Counted from the stretch's first letter, positions 1 through 6,490 are shown. The stretch: DNA of 9,757 nucleotides from Alphaproteobacteria bacterium (GCA_013152625.1 JAADFY010000015.1:1-9757); one strand, 5' to 3'. Notes: generated by a model not told the origin, from the letters alone. Numbers and translations: made by a program.

Positions 1-178
1 CATGGCGCCGTTTGCCCTGACCTGAAAAACACCGGCGATATTCTTTGATTTGCCCCCGGCGCGAAACAACATTGCGCGCGGCGTTTCTCTCATCCTGCAA
101 ACGGTTTTGACCGGACATGTTCCGTCGGTGACATGAGCTTAATTGATTGGCGCTAGACTTGGGGGCAGCAATGAACCC

Positions 179-1609
179 ATGAAACGGTGCGCACAAATGA
201 CCCTGGAACCCGAAACAAAGCCGCCCGGATCAAACAACACCACAACCCATCCCGAGATGCGCGGCGAAGACGGGCATTTGCACCGGAGTTGGATCGAGCG
301 CCTCATCGCCAACATCGAGGCGGACAATCAGGCCGCCGTGGCCGCCGCGATGGAAGGCCTGCACCCGTCTGAAAGTGGCGATGTACTGGCCGCCCTTAAC
401 GCCGAACAACGCCGGGCCCTGGTTCGTCAGCTTGGCGACCGTTTCGATTTTGAGGCTTTGACCGAAGTTGACGAGGCCATCCGCGTTGGCCTGATGGAGG
501 AAATTCCCAACGCCGACATCGCCCGCGGTGTGCAGGACCTCGACAATGACGACGCGGTTTTCATTCTTGAAGATCTTGAAGAACCCGACCGGGCCGAAAT
601 TCTAGCAGCGTTGCCAACATTTGAGCGGCTTTCCCTCAAGCGCAGCCTTGATTTCCCCGAGGATAGCGCCGGCCGGCGCATGCAGACCGATTTCATCGCC
701 ATTCCGCCATTCTGGAGCGTTGGCCAGACCATCGACTACATGCGCACCCAGCCCGATCTGCCCGACGAGTTTTATCAGATTTATGTGGTTGATCCGGGAT
801 ACAAACTGGTCGGCACCATAGCGCTGGACCGGTTTTTGCGCTCCAGCCGGCCCCAGTCCATCGCCGACATCATGAACACCAATATTATCGAAGTGGCGGC
901 GGACGAGGATCAGGAAGAAGCCGCCCGGCTGTTTGAGCAGTATGATCTGCTTGAAGCCGGCGTGGTCGATGCCAGCAAGCGTCTGGTCGGTGTGCTTGCC
1001 ATTGATGACATTGTCGATGTCATTCACGAAGAAGCTGATGAGGATTTCAGGCGCCTGGCCGGGGTTGGCGACGAGGATGTCGCCGACAATGTCTGGGATA
1101 CCCTTAAAAGTCGGCTGACCTGGCTTGCGGTTAATCTGGTCACCGCCGTTCTCGCCTCCATGGTGATCGGTGTGTTTGATGCAACCATTGAACAGATGGT
1201 GGCGCTGGCGGTGCTGATGCCCATTGTTGCCTCCATGGGCGGCAATGCCGGCACCCAGACCATGACCGTCACCGTGCGCGCCATTGCCACCCGTCACCTC
1301 GATACGTTCAATGCTTCGCGCATGATCACCCGGGAGGGGCTGGTGGGCGCGGCCAACGGGGTGGTGTTTGCCCTGGTGATCGGCGTCGTCACACTGGTGT
1401 GGTTTGATGATCTGCGTCTTGGGGTCGTGATCGGCGTGGCCATGATCATCAATCTGGTGGCCGCTGGTCTCTCGGGAATTCTCATCCCCATTGCCCTCGA
1501 CAAGATGCGGATTGACCCCGCCATTGCCTCAAGCGCCTTTGTTACCGCGGTAACCGATGTGGTGGGTTTTTTCGCCTTTTTGGGACTGGCGGCGATCTGG
1601 CTTGTTTAA
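179..1609 (+). CDS. mgtE: Magnesium channel/transporter MgtE
   Basis: This is a homodimeric inner-membrane Mg2+ channel that admits Mg2+ and is gated by Mg2+ binding to its cytoplasmic domains. In the 476-residue product I see the acidic helical MgtE N domain (about 40-165), a pair of CBS domains (about 170-290) and a C-terminal membrane domain with about five hydrophobic helices (about 315-476). The family signature MPIVASMGGNAGTQ lies near 347-360. The last helices carry the conserved DPA (about 446) and the TDV aspartate (about 460), which matches the pore Mg2+-site Asp432 of Thermus MgtE. The frame stays open back to a TTG at 143. I chose ATG 179 because the first residues lack homology and a GGGGG run lies about 13 bases upstream; ATG 197 is possible. 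The gene appears to be monocistronic. No M-box or other riboswitch was recognised. Family assignment is firm; the start is less certain. Confidence 0.95.
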   Translation: MKRCAQMTLEPETKPPGSNNTTTHPEMRGEDGHLHRSWIERLIANIEADNQAAVAAAMEGLHPSESGDVLAALNAEQRRALVRQLGDRFDFEALTEVDEAIRVGLMEEIPNADIARGVQDLDNDDAVFILEDLEEPDRAEILAALPTFERLSLKRSLDFPEDSAGRRMQTDFIAIPPFWSVGQTIDYMRTQPDLPDEFYQIYVVDPGYKLVGTIALDRFLRSSRPQSIADIMNTNIIEVAADEDQEEAARLFEQYDLLEAGVVDASKRLVGVLAIDDIVDVIHEEADEDFRRLAGVGDEDVADNVWDTLKSRLTWLAVNLVTAVLASMVIGVFDATIEQMVALAVLMPIVASMGGNAGTQTMTVTVRAIATRHLDTFNASRMITREGLVGAANGVVFALVIGVVTLVWFDDLRLGVVIGVAMIINLVAAGLSGILIPIALDKMRIDPAIASSAFVTAVTDVVGFFAFLGLAAIWLV

Positions 1610-1618
1610 GTCCGTGAC

Positions 1619-1640
1619 CTGGCCTGAATCAGCCGGCCAG
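1619..1640 (+). terminator. Weak hairpin after mgtE, possible terminator
   Basis: A perfect 6-bp stem (CTGGCC at 1619-1624 with GGCCAG at 1635-1640) closes a 10-base loop, starting 9 bases after the mgtE stop. No T run follows, so it is not a canonical intrinsic terminator. It may stabilise the mRNA 3' end or assist termination. Low confidence. Confidence 0.3.
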
Positions 1641-1683
1641 CCAACGCAAGCATAATCTGGCGGACACAAGGCAAAAATCCGGC

Positions 1684-1712
1684 TTGATTGTGGCGGCCAC
1701 TGTGATTAATAG
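1684..1712 (+). promoter_or_regulatory. Candidate sigma-70 promoter upstream of the 33-codon ORF
   Basis: TTGATT (1684-1689) and TAATAG (1707-1712) are separated by exactly 17 bases. The -35 match is good and the -10 match is weak (3 of 6). Transcription would begin near 1719, leaving a leader of about 87 bases before ATG 1806. This is an inference from consensus only. Confidence 0.3.
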
Positions 1713-1750
1713 AACCTTACCGCACGGTTCGGTGCCCTTCCTCCGGCGCT

Positions 1751-1771
1751 TTAACCGGGCGAATTGGTTAA
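1751..1771. repeat. Inverted repeat TTAACC/GGTTAA, possible operator
   Basis: TTAACC (1751-1756) and its exact reverse complement GGTTAA (1766-1771) flank a 9-base spacer, 34 bases before the 33-codon ORF. Each arm resembles a half-site of the alphaproteobacterial cell-cycle regulator CtrA (TTAACC-type), but CtrA sites are normally direct TTAA-N7-TTAA repeats, and this spacing and orientation do not fit. It could be an operator for another dimeric regulator or a small leader hairpin. Confidence 0.3.
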
Positions 1772-1805
1772 GTTGCGGAATATAGAAACAACTACAGGAG
1801 ATCAT

Positions 1806-1907
1806 ATGCACGCCCAATCCAAGGCAGTGTGCTGGCGGGCCGCTTCATGGACACTGGTGTGTCTGGTTTCAGCCGGGTTTGTCATTTCGGTTGTAACAGG
1901 CGTTTAG
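1806..1907 (+). CDS. Small ORF, 33 residues, one predicted membrane segment (hypothetical or leader peptide)
   Basis: An ATG at 1806 is preceded by ACAGGAGA with ideal spacing, one of the best ribosome binding sites in the window. It opens a 33-codon frame ending in TAG at 1905-1907. The product starts hydrophilic (Met-His-Ala-Gln-Ser-Lys), then has CWRAASW (9-15) and a hydrophobic stretch (about 16-33) ending TGV, which would suit a single transmembrane helix. Two Trp and two Cys fall within residues 9-19. The lysine followed by W-R and a hydrophobic run faintly recalls the N-terminal half of DUF2061 membrane proteins, but nothing DUF2061-like follows the stop, so I do not assign it. A rho-independent terminator follows 38 bases after the stop. 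It is either a small membrane protein gene with its own terminator or a leader peptide for the GST operon. Confidence 0.45.
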   Translation: MHAQSKAVCWRAASWTLVCLVSAGFVISVVTGV

Positions 1908-1945
1908 GGCCGCGCCCCTTATACCAACCGAAAAGAAACGATCTT

Positions 1946-1972
1946 AAGGCGCTGGACAACCGGCGCCTTTTT
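1946..1972 (+). terminator. Rho-independent terminator between the 33-codon ORF and the GST gene
   Basis: AAGGCGC (1946-1952) pairs perfectly with GCGCCTT (1963-1969) around a 10-base loop, and the stem runs into five Ts (1968-1972) followed by CTT. This is a good intrinsic terminator pointing right. It lies after the small ORF and 53 bases before the GST start, so it either ends the small transcript or acts as an attenuator for the downstream genes. Confidence 0.65.
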
Positions 1973-2024
1973 CTTGTGTAAAACGAGTGCCGGGGAGTGG
2001 GGAAAACAAATACGCGGAGATGAG

Positions 2025-2693
2025 ATGAAACTGATTATCGCCAACAAGAACTATTCGTCCTGGTCCTTGCGCCCGTGGTTGGTGCTGACCCATTTTGATA
2101 TCGCATTTGATGAGGAAACCGCGCTGTTGAACGGGGAGGGCTGGAAAGCCCATCTGAACAAGATTTCTCCCACCGGGGCGGTTCCGGTGCTGGTCGATGG
2201 GGATCTGGTGATCGCGGAAAGTCTGGCCATAATCGAGTACATGGCTGACCGGCACCCCGAAAAAGCGATCTGGCCTGCGGATATGGCGGATCGGGCCCGG
2301 GCCCGGTTCATGGCCTGCGAGATGCATGGCGGCTTTTTCGGCCTGCGCAACGCGGCACCGATGAACCTGCGCGCCTTCCATCCCGGGCGGGTAAATCCCG
2401 CTGACATTGCAACGGATTTAAAACGTATCGAGACGATCTGGTCGGACGCGCTGGCCCGTTCGGGGGGGCCGTTTTTGTTTGGTGGCTTTTGCGCCGCTGA
2501 CGCCATGTTTGCGCCGGTGGTCACCCGGCTGAAAACCTATGATATTGAAGTATCGGACACCTCACGAGCCTATATGGCCGCCATGCACGATTTGCCGGCC
2601 ATGGCCGCGTGGCGCACTGAAGCTCTCAAGGAGACCTGGGTGGTGGATATGGATGAAATCGATACTATCCAGCGGGCAAAATCCCCCCCGTGA
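2025..2693 (+). CDS. Glutathione S-transferase family protein
   Basis: A cytosolic GST-fold enzyme of 222 residues, typical for the family. The N-terminal thioredoxin-like domain (1-80) has NKNYSSWSLRPW at 8-19, a zeta-like serine motif whose Ser11, Ser12 or Ser14 would activate glutathione. It also has the cis-proline at 54 (AVPVL) and the glutathione-binding Glu65-Ser66 in IAESLAI. The helical C-terminal domain (about 88-222) has the FLFGGFCAADAMF segment near 150-162, which matches the N-capping/hydrophobic staple region. The substrate cannot be deduced; conjugation, isomerisation or peroxide reduction are all known in the family. The frame is open to a TTG at 1974, but that lies in the terminator T run. 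ATG 2025 has a GGAG about 7 bases upstream and begins with the usual MKLI strand. The gene overlaps the DUF1489 gene by 4 bases, so they probably form one operon. Confidence 0.9.
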   Translation: MKLIIANKNYSSWSLRPWLVLTHFDIAFDEETALLNGEGWKAHLNKISPTGAVPVLVDGDLVIAESLAIIEYMADRHPEKAIWPADMADRARARFMACEMHGGFFGLRNAAPMNLRAFHPGRVNPADIATDLKRIETIWSDALARSGGPFLFGGFCAADAMFAPVVTRLKTYDIEVSDTSRAYMAAMHDLPAMAAWRTEALKETWVVDMDEIDTIQRAKSPP

Positions 2694-3118
2694 TCCATTT
2701 GGCCAAACTGTGCGTCGGTGTGTCCTCGATTGACGATCTGATCGCCCACCGCGCGGTTCGGGCGGCCGCTGGCGAAGCCCGCGCCGACGGCAACAACTGG
2801 CACCGCACCCGAATGATGCCCAAACGGCGCGATGAACTTTTGGCCGGCGGTTCGCTTTACTGGATTATTTCCGGTCAGATGTGCTGCCGACAGAAAATTG
2901 TTGCACTGGAGGCTGGCGTCCGCGCCGACGGGTTGAGTTGCTGCGACATCATTTTAGACCCGCAAATTGTCAGAACGGCGCCCCGGGCCCGGCGCCCGTT
3001 TCAGGGATGGCGGTATCTTAAAGCAAAAGACGCGCCCGCCGACATTGACCAATCTCCCGGCAGTGGCGAGCTAAGTGACGAAATGGCAAAGCAATTGTCG
3101 CGTCTGGGGCTGATCTGA
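2690..3118 (+). CDS. DUF1489 family protein, function unknown
   Basis: This 142-residue protein is recognisable as DUF1489, a small soluble family found mainly in alphaproteobacteria with no established function. Conserved blocks visible here are HLAKLCVG (3-10), the HRTRMMPKR segment (38-46), GGSLYW (53-58), ILDPQIVRT (88-96) and FQGWRYLK followed by DAPADI (104-119). The length matches the family. The start is GTG 2690, which overlaps the stop of the GST gene in the tetranucleotide GTGA. There is no Shine-Dalgarno of its own, because seven Cs precede the start, so translation probably depends on ribosomes finishing the GST gene. The coupling suggests shared expression but does not reveal function. 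Four cysteines (65, 66, 84, 85) come in two adjacent pairs. I see no signal peptide or membrane segment. Confidence 0.88.
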   Translation: MIHLAKLCVGVSSIDDLIAHRAVRAAAGEARADGNNWHRTRMMPKRRDELLAGGSLYWIISGQMCCRQKIVALEAGVRADGLSCCDIILDPQIVRTAPRARRPFQGWRYLKAKDAPADIDQSPGSGELSDEMAKQLSRLGLI

Positions 3119-3159
3119 GCGGCAACCGCAAGTCTCAATTTTGCAACCCCCGTTAAGGG

Positions 3160-3165
3160 TATACT
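3160..3165 (+). promoter_or_regulatory. Candidate -10 element for mipZ
   Basis: TATACT matches the sigma-70 -10 consensus at 5 of 6 positions and lies in the only gap between the DUF1489 gene and mipZ. The sequence at the -35 distance (AATTTT at 3137-3142) is poor. Transcription would begin near 3172, giving mipZ a leader of about 70 bases. Tentative. Confidence 0.35.
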
Positions 3166-3242
3166 ATTTGTTAGCCATGCTTGGCCTTGTGAGCCCGGCC
3201 CGATTACGCCAAAATCATTCCATCCGGGATGGAGTTGGACAT

Positions 3243-4151
3243 TTGACACCAGGTCAGAACGCGCATGTCATTGTCCTGGGCAATGAAAAGGGAGGGTCGG
3301 GGAAATCCACGACCGCGTTCCACCTTGGAATATATTTGCTTTATCAAGGGTTTAATGTCGCCAGCATTGATTGCGACAGTCGCCAGCAGACTCTTACCCA
3401 CTATGTAACCAATCGGCGGAACTGGGCCGGCGAGCGCGAATTGCGGGTGCCCCACACGACCCACTATCATTTGCCGTTAAGTGGGACTGATAGCATTCGC
3501 GAGAACGACCGGATGGAGTTCGAGCTGTTTCGTCAGGCCATATCCATGGTCGAACGCGATGCCGATTTTCTCATTATCGACACCCCGGGTTTTGACACCC
3601 ATCTGACCCGTCTCGCCCACTCTCTGGCCGACACATTGGTCACCCCCATCAATGACAGCCTGATCGATCTTGATGTTCTTGCCCGGATCGACCCGGTTAC
3701 CCATCAGACCGGCGAGTTGTCACATTATTCGCGCCTGGTGCTTAAAGCCCGCAAGGAACGGCTGACGATTGATGGCCGCTCCATTGACTGGGTGATCGTG
3801 CGCAACCGGATTTCCATGCTCTCGTCGCGAAACATGCGTGCGGTCCAGTCGAGTATCGAGCAGATCGCGGTGCGTCTGGGCTGTCGCATGGCCGAAGGTA
3901 TCGCCGAACGGGTGATATTCCGTTCATTGTTCCCTCTTGGGCTAACCGTGTTTGACCCCCTGGACGAAGCGCGGGTGGGGGGGGTGTCCACCGTGTCCCA
4001 TATGAGTGCCCGTCAGGAGTATCGCCAGTTGGTCGAGGCCTTGAACCTGCCGGTAAGATCGCGCACTGAACAGCGGCGCGAGGCGCGGGCCCAGTGGGCG
4101 GCCAATTCTACCAAGACCCTGCAGTTCAATCACCTGGCACCCGGCAGGTAA
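3243..4151 (+). CDS. mipZ: Division-plane positioning ATPase MipZ (ParA/MinD superfamily)
   Basis: MipZ is a deviant-Walker P-loop ATPase. In Caulobacter it binds ParB at the polar centromere, dimerises with ATP on DNA, and blocks FtsZ polymerisation so that the ring forms at midcell. Here the 302-residue product has the deviant Walker A GNEKGGSGKST (13-23; Lys16 and Lys21), the A' region IDCDSRQ (42-48) and Walker B FLIIDTPG (109-116). It also has family-specific blocks: a TPINDSLIDLDVL segment, IDWVIVRNR, and ERVIFRSLFPLGLT towards the C-terminus. These distinguish it from plasmid or chromosomal ParA. The open frame extends to TTG 3141 and includes ATG 3177. I chose TTG 3243 because GGAG (3231-3234) lies 8 bases upstream and the protein then starts just before the P-loop, as in known MipZ. 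It converges on a minus-strand gene 32 bases downstream. Confidence 0.9.
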   Translation: MTPGQNAHVIVLGNEKGGSGKSTTAFHLGIYLLYQGFNVASIDCDSRQQTLTHYVTNRRNWAGERELRVPHTTHYHLPLSGTDSIRENDRMEFELFRQAISMVERDADFLIIDTPGFDTHLTRLAHSLADTLVTPINDSLIDLDVLARIDPVTHQTGELSHYSRLVLKARKERLTIDGRSIDWVIVRNRISMLSSRNMRAVQSSIEQIAVRLGCRMAEGIAERVIFRSLFPLGLTVFDPLDEARVGGVSTVSHMSARQEYRQLVEALNLPVRSRTEQRREARAQWAANSTKTLQFNHLAPGR

Positions 4152-4183
4152 GTAAGAAAGCAGGTAAGGCCCGTTGGACCTGT

Positions 4184-4447
4184 CTATTCCGCGCAGGCCA
4201 GTTTGATCGCCCGGTGCCCGTCCGGTGTAAAAACATCAAGATCGATGATTACCGGTTCCCGGGCCATGCGCCGTGTCCGGGCGGACAAGGCGAGAACCAC
4301 GCCGAGCATTTCAGTCACTTTGGGTCGGGTGGGGCGCCCGTGCTGATCGATTTTTAACGCAAGTCCGTTGTGAGAGGCCGGCGGGGCGCCCGCGGCGCTG
4401 CGGCCAACAAACTTGGCAAGTTCCTTAAGAGACGACAGGTCACTCAT
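4184..4447 (-). CDS. Small hypothetical protein, 87 residues, downstream of the SPOR carboxypeptidase
   Basis: I do not recognise this family. The ATG (complement of 4445-4447) is preceded by GGAG at 8 bases, a strong ribosome binding site, and the frame runs 87 codons to TAG, so it is probably real. The product is soluble-looking, with no signal peptide or membrane segment. It has an N-terminal helix-prone stretch (MSDLSSLKELAKFVG), an Ala/Pro/Gly-rich turn (about 17-25), a basic central part with PKVTEMLGVVLAL (about 42-54) and RTRRMAR (about 57-63), and a probable beta-rich end (PVIIDLDVF, about 65-73). It starts 63 bases after the carboxypeptidase stop on the same strand, so the two are probably co-transcribed. 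It faces mipZ tail to tail. An accessory role in wall trimming or division is only a guess from context. Confidence 0.65.
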   Translation of the reverse strand: MSDLSSLKELAKFVGRSAAGAPPASHNGLALKIDQHGRPTRPKVTEMLGVVLALSARTRRMAREPVIIDLDVFTPDGHRAIKLACAE

Positions 4448-4510
4448 ATTTGTTACTCCGAATACGCATATTGTTTTTCAAGACCCCTGTTCGGTGGTGT
4501 TCTTGGTTTT

Positions 4511-6124
4511 TCAGCCCGGCAGTGCCAGACACAAAAGCTGCTTGTCCTTGAGGGCGTCGCACATGGCGGCGGCTTGCTGGCGGTCGTTAAAGCCGGCAAA
4601 CCGGGCCCGGTAGAATTCCTGTCCGTTGCGGTTTACCCGCTGGATATAGGAGGAATACGATGCAAGACCGGCCATTTGGGCCGTGGCGTCGGCAATCAGG
4701 CGGCTGGCGCCGTTCTGGTTGGGAGCCGCCCCAACCTGTACTTCCCAGGCGCTGGCCGGGATGGGCGCCGCAAGGGCGATGGAACCGGTAATATCCCCGT
4801 TTACATTACTGATGATGGCGGGGGGAACCAGCCCGACGTCGGCGGCGCGAACAGGGCTGAACCCGAGCAAACTGGTGATGAAATCGCCCAGGGTTGCGGC
4901 CCGGGTTGTAGCGGGCTCAAACTCCCGGCCCAGAACCAGCGGGGTCGGTTCGAGTGGAATGGGGGACCCGGCCATTTGCTGGGCCTCAAACAGGGCAGCA
5001 TTGGCAATTATCGCGGGCAGGCGATCCGGTATCGGTTGTTGCAAGGGTTCCGATGCGGCGGCACGATGGGGCTGGGGCGGCGAAGGCGAAAGTGCGGCCA
5101 CCTGAATGGGCGCCGGTGAAATTTCTATGGGGGCCAATAGCGCCGGCCCGCTGGTGCGTAACTGGCGCAGATAGGCCGGCGGCGGTGGCGGCAGTCCGTT
5201 CAGCGCCATCCGAATCCGGTTGGCTCCCCCGATGACCCCGCCACCCGGCTTTGCGATCAGCGCAACCTGACGCACCTGTCCGCGATAGGCTTTGGGCATA
5301 TATTTCTTGACCAGCGAGCTGACCCGTGCATTCCGGGCCTTGCCACTTTCAAATCCAAAGGCGGCAATAACCACATGGCGCCCATCGGCCCGGGCGGCGG
5401 TGAGCAGATTAAAGCCCGAGGCATTGATATAGCCGGTCTTGATCCCGTCGACGCCGGGCACCGAACCCAGAAGGCGGTTGTAGTTGCCGTAGGTGCGGCC
5501 GCCGTAGGTGAAGCGGCGGGTCTGGAAATATTTATAATAGCCCGGGAAATGCTGAAAAATGGCGGCGCCCAGCCGGGCCTGATCGCGAACCGTGGTCACC
5601 TGACGGGAATTGGGCAACCCTGAAGCGTTTCGATAAGTGGTGCGTGACATGCCCAGGGCTCGTGCGGTTCTGGTCATGCGTTTGGCAAAATTGCCCTCGG
5701 TGCCGGAAACATTTTCGGCAATCACCCGGGCCACATCGTTGGCGGATTTGGTCACCAGCGCCTTGATGGCATTTTCAACCGAAATGGTGCTGCCCGGTTT
5801 AAGCCCCAGTTTGGAGGGCTGGGCGCTGGCAGCATATTTGGAGACCTTGAGCCGGGAAGACAGTTTCAGGCGCCCCGCCTCAAGTTCCTCAAACAGGACA
5901 TAAAGGGTCATGACCTTGGCAATGGACGCGGGATAGCGGGTGGCGTCGCCGGCCCGGGAGTGCAACACCTTGCCCGAGTTGGCATCCAGAACCACTACGG
6001 CATATTTGCGCAAACTGCCCGCCTGCGCCGGGGCGATGGTGGTGAATGCCAGCAGGATAGCCAGTAAAACACTGACAAAACGGGCCATCGGGCGACGCGA
6101 AAAGGCTGGACGGCGCGCTAGCAT
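4511..6124 (-). CDS. D-alanyl-D-alanine carboxypeptidase (peptidase S11, PBP5-like) with C-terminal SPOR domain
   Basis: This secreted penicillin-binding protein removes the terminal D-Ala from peptidoglycan stem pentapeptides in the periplasm. Numbered from ATG 6124 (537 residues), it has a signal peptide with a hydrophobic core at about 16-31 and probable cleavage after AQA (about 35). The S11 catalytic motifs are SIAK (67-70, nucleophile Ser67), SAN (127-129) and KTG (229-231). After the catalytic domain there is no recognisable PBP5 C-terminal domain. Instead a Pro/Ala-rich linker of about 200 residues (including PPPPP near 312) leads to a SPOR domain (about 459-537), which binds denuded septal glycans. 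Two SPOR cysteines (522, 532) could form a disulfide. The frame is open to a TTG at 6151. ATG 6124, GTG 6139 and ATG 6088 are all possible starts and none has a clear Shine-Dalgarno. An 87-residue gene follows on the same strand. Confidence 0.93.
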   Translation of the reverse strand: MLARRPAFSRRPMARFVSVLLAILLAFTTIAPAQAGSLRKYAVVVLDANSGKVLHSRAGDATRYPASIAKVMTLYVLFEELEAGRLKLSSRLKVSKYAASAQPSKLGLKPGSTISVENAIKALVTKSANDVARVIAENVSGTEGNFAKRMTRTARALGMSRTTYRNASGLPNSRQVTTVRDQARLGAAIFQHFPGYYKYFQTRRFTYGGRTYGNYNRLLGSVPGVDGIKTGYINASGFNLLTAARADGRHVVIAAFGFESGKARNARVSSLVKKYMPKAYRGQVRQVALIAKPGGGVIGGANRIRMALNGLPPPPPAYLRQLRTSGPALLAPIEISPAPIQVAALSPSPPQPHRAAASEPLQQPIPDRLPAIIANAALFEAQQMAGSPIPLEPTPLVLGREFEPATTRAATLGDFITSLLGFSPVRAADVGLVPPAIISNVNGDITGSIALAAPIPASAWEVQVGAAPNQNGASRLIADATAQMAGLASYSSYIQRVNRNGQEFYRARFAGFNDRQQAAAMCDALKDKQLLCLALPG

Positions 6125-6402
6125 GCCCGCGCTCAGCACCGGATCACCCAAACAAAACTGATGGATCGAGGCGACCGGTTCTGTGAACCTGTACCCCCCC
6201 CAAAGGGTGCTTTTGCGCCCCCGGGCAGGTGATCACGAACTCCCTCGCAACTATACGCAACCGGGTTTGACACCCTGTACTCCACTTCCCCCGAAACCGG
6301 TATTTTCGGTTCCGTACGCCACTATCAACTCGATAAAACGTTACTGAATACTTGGTCCAGTCCGTTCAATTTGACGGGACACTAAGGGGGAGGCGGTTAC
6401 GA
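6125..6402. other. Divergent intergenic region between the carboxypeptidase gene and the clpSA side
   Basis: I find no convincing long gene here. On the minus strand a TATAGT (complement of 6250-6255) could be the -10 of the carboxypeptidase promoter, but the -35 is not recognisable. Two small palindromes are present. GGGTGC/GCGCCC with a TTTT loop (6205-6220, one G-U pair) would lie in the leader of that minus-strand transcript. CCGAAA/TTTCGG with a 7-base loop (6291-6309) lies further upstream. A C8 run occupies 6194-6201. None is followed by a terminator-like T run. Confidence 0.4.
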
Positions 6403-6483
6403 ATGCGTAAAACCGGAGGGCCCCGGCGCATAAAAACGGGGCCAAATGCACCAACAAACAAAGGTGATGACGCTTATCGCTAA
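6403..6483 (+). CDS. Candidate small ORF, 26 residues, basic (hypothetical)
   Basis: ATG 6403 is preceded by AAGGGGGAGG (6384-6393), which contains a perfect GGAGG core at 9-base spacing, and opens a 26-codon frame closed by TAA at 6481-6483. The product would be short, basic and Gly/Pro-rich (starting MRKTGGPRRIKTGP), with no membrane segment; it looks disordered. I recognise no family. It lies between the carboxypeptidase and the clpS promoter, which starts 8 bases after its stop. A 7-bp GC hairpin (6419-6443) falls inside the frame. No good promoter is visible upstream. The Shine-Dalgarno may be chance in GC-rich DNA, so this is a candidate only. Confidence 0.3.
   Translation: MRKTGGPRRIKTGPNAPTNKGDDAYR
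6419..6443. repeat. Perfect GC palindrome GGCCCCG/CGGGGCC
   Basis: A 7-bp all-GC stem (6419-6425 with 6437-6443) closes an 11-base loop rich in A. Neither strand has a T run after it, so it is not a standard terminator. If the 26-codon ORF is translated, the hairpin begins 14 bases after its start codon and could slow or block ribosomes. Confidence 0.5.
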
Positions 6484-6490
6484 TCGGGCC

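Noticed and set aside
1..3. Minus-strand ATG at the very start of the window, possibly the start of a divergent gene
   Set aside because: No codon of it is visible inside the window and no Shine-Dalgarno precedes it on the minus strand.
107..135. Promoter for mgtE (TTGACC at 107-112)
   Set aside because: The -35 is good, but no acceptable -10 lies 16-18 bases downstream.
602..1297. Minus-strand 231-codon frame opposite mgtE
   Set aside because: It is antisense to strongly conserved MgtE sequence, His/Gly-rich, without a domain.
3116..3142. Possible terminator after the DUF1489 gene
   Set aside because: Only a 4-bp GCGG/CCGC stem with a 3-base loop precedes a short T run; too weak to call.
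4161..4182. Possible bidirectional terminator between mipZ and the 87-residue gene
   Set aside because: CAGGT/ACCTG is only 5 bp with a 12-base loop and no T run on either strand.
4370..5119. Plus-strand 249-codon frame opposite the carboxypeptidase
   Set aside because: It is antisense to the SPOR domain and linker, Gly-rich, and has no convincing start or homology.
6371..6400. TTGACG at 6371-6376 as a promoter
   Set aside because: No -10-like sequence is found at 16-18 bases; that position holds the G-rich ribosome binding site and GC-rich sequence.
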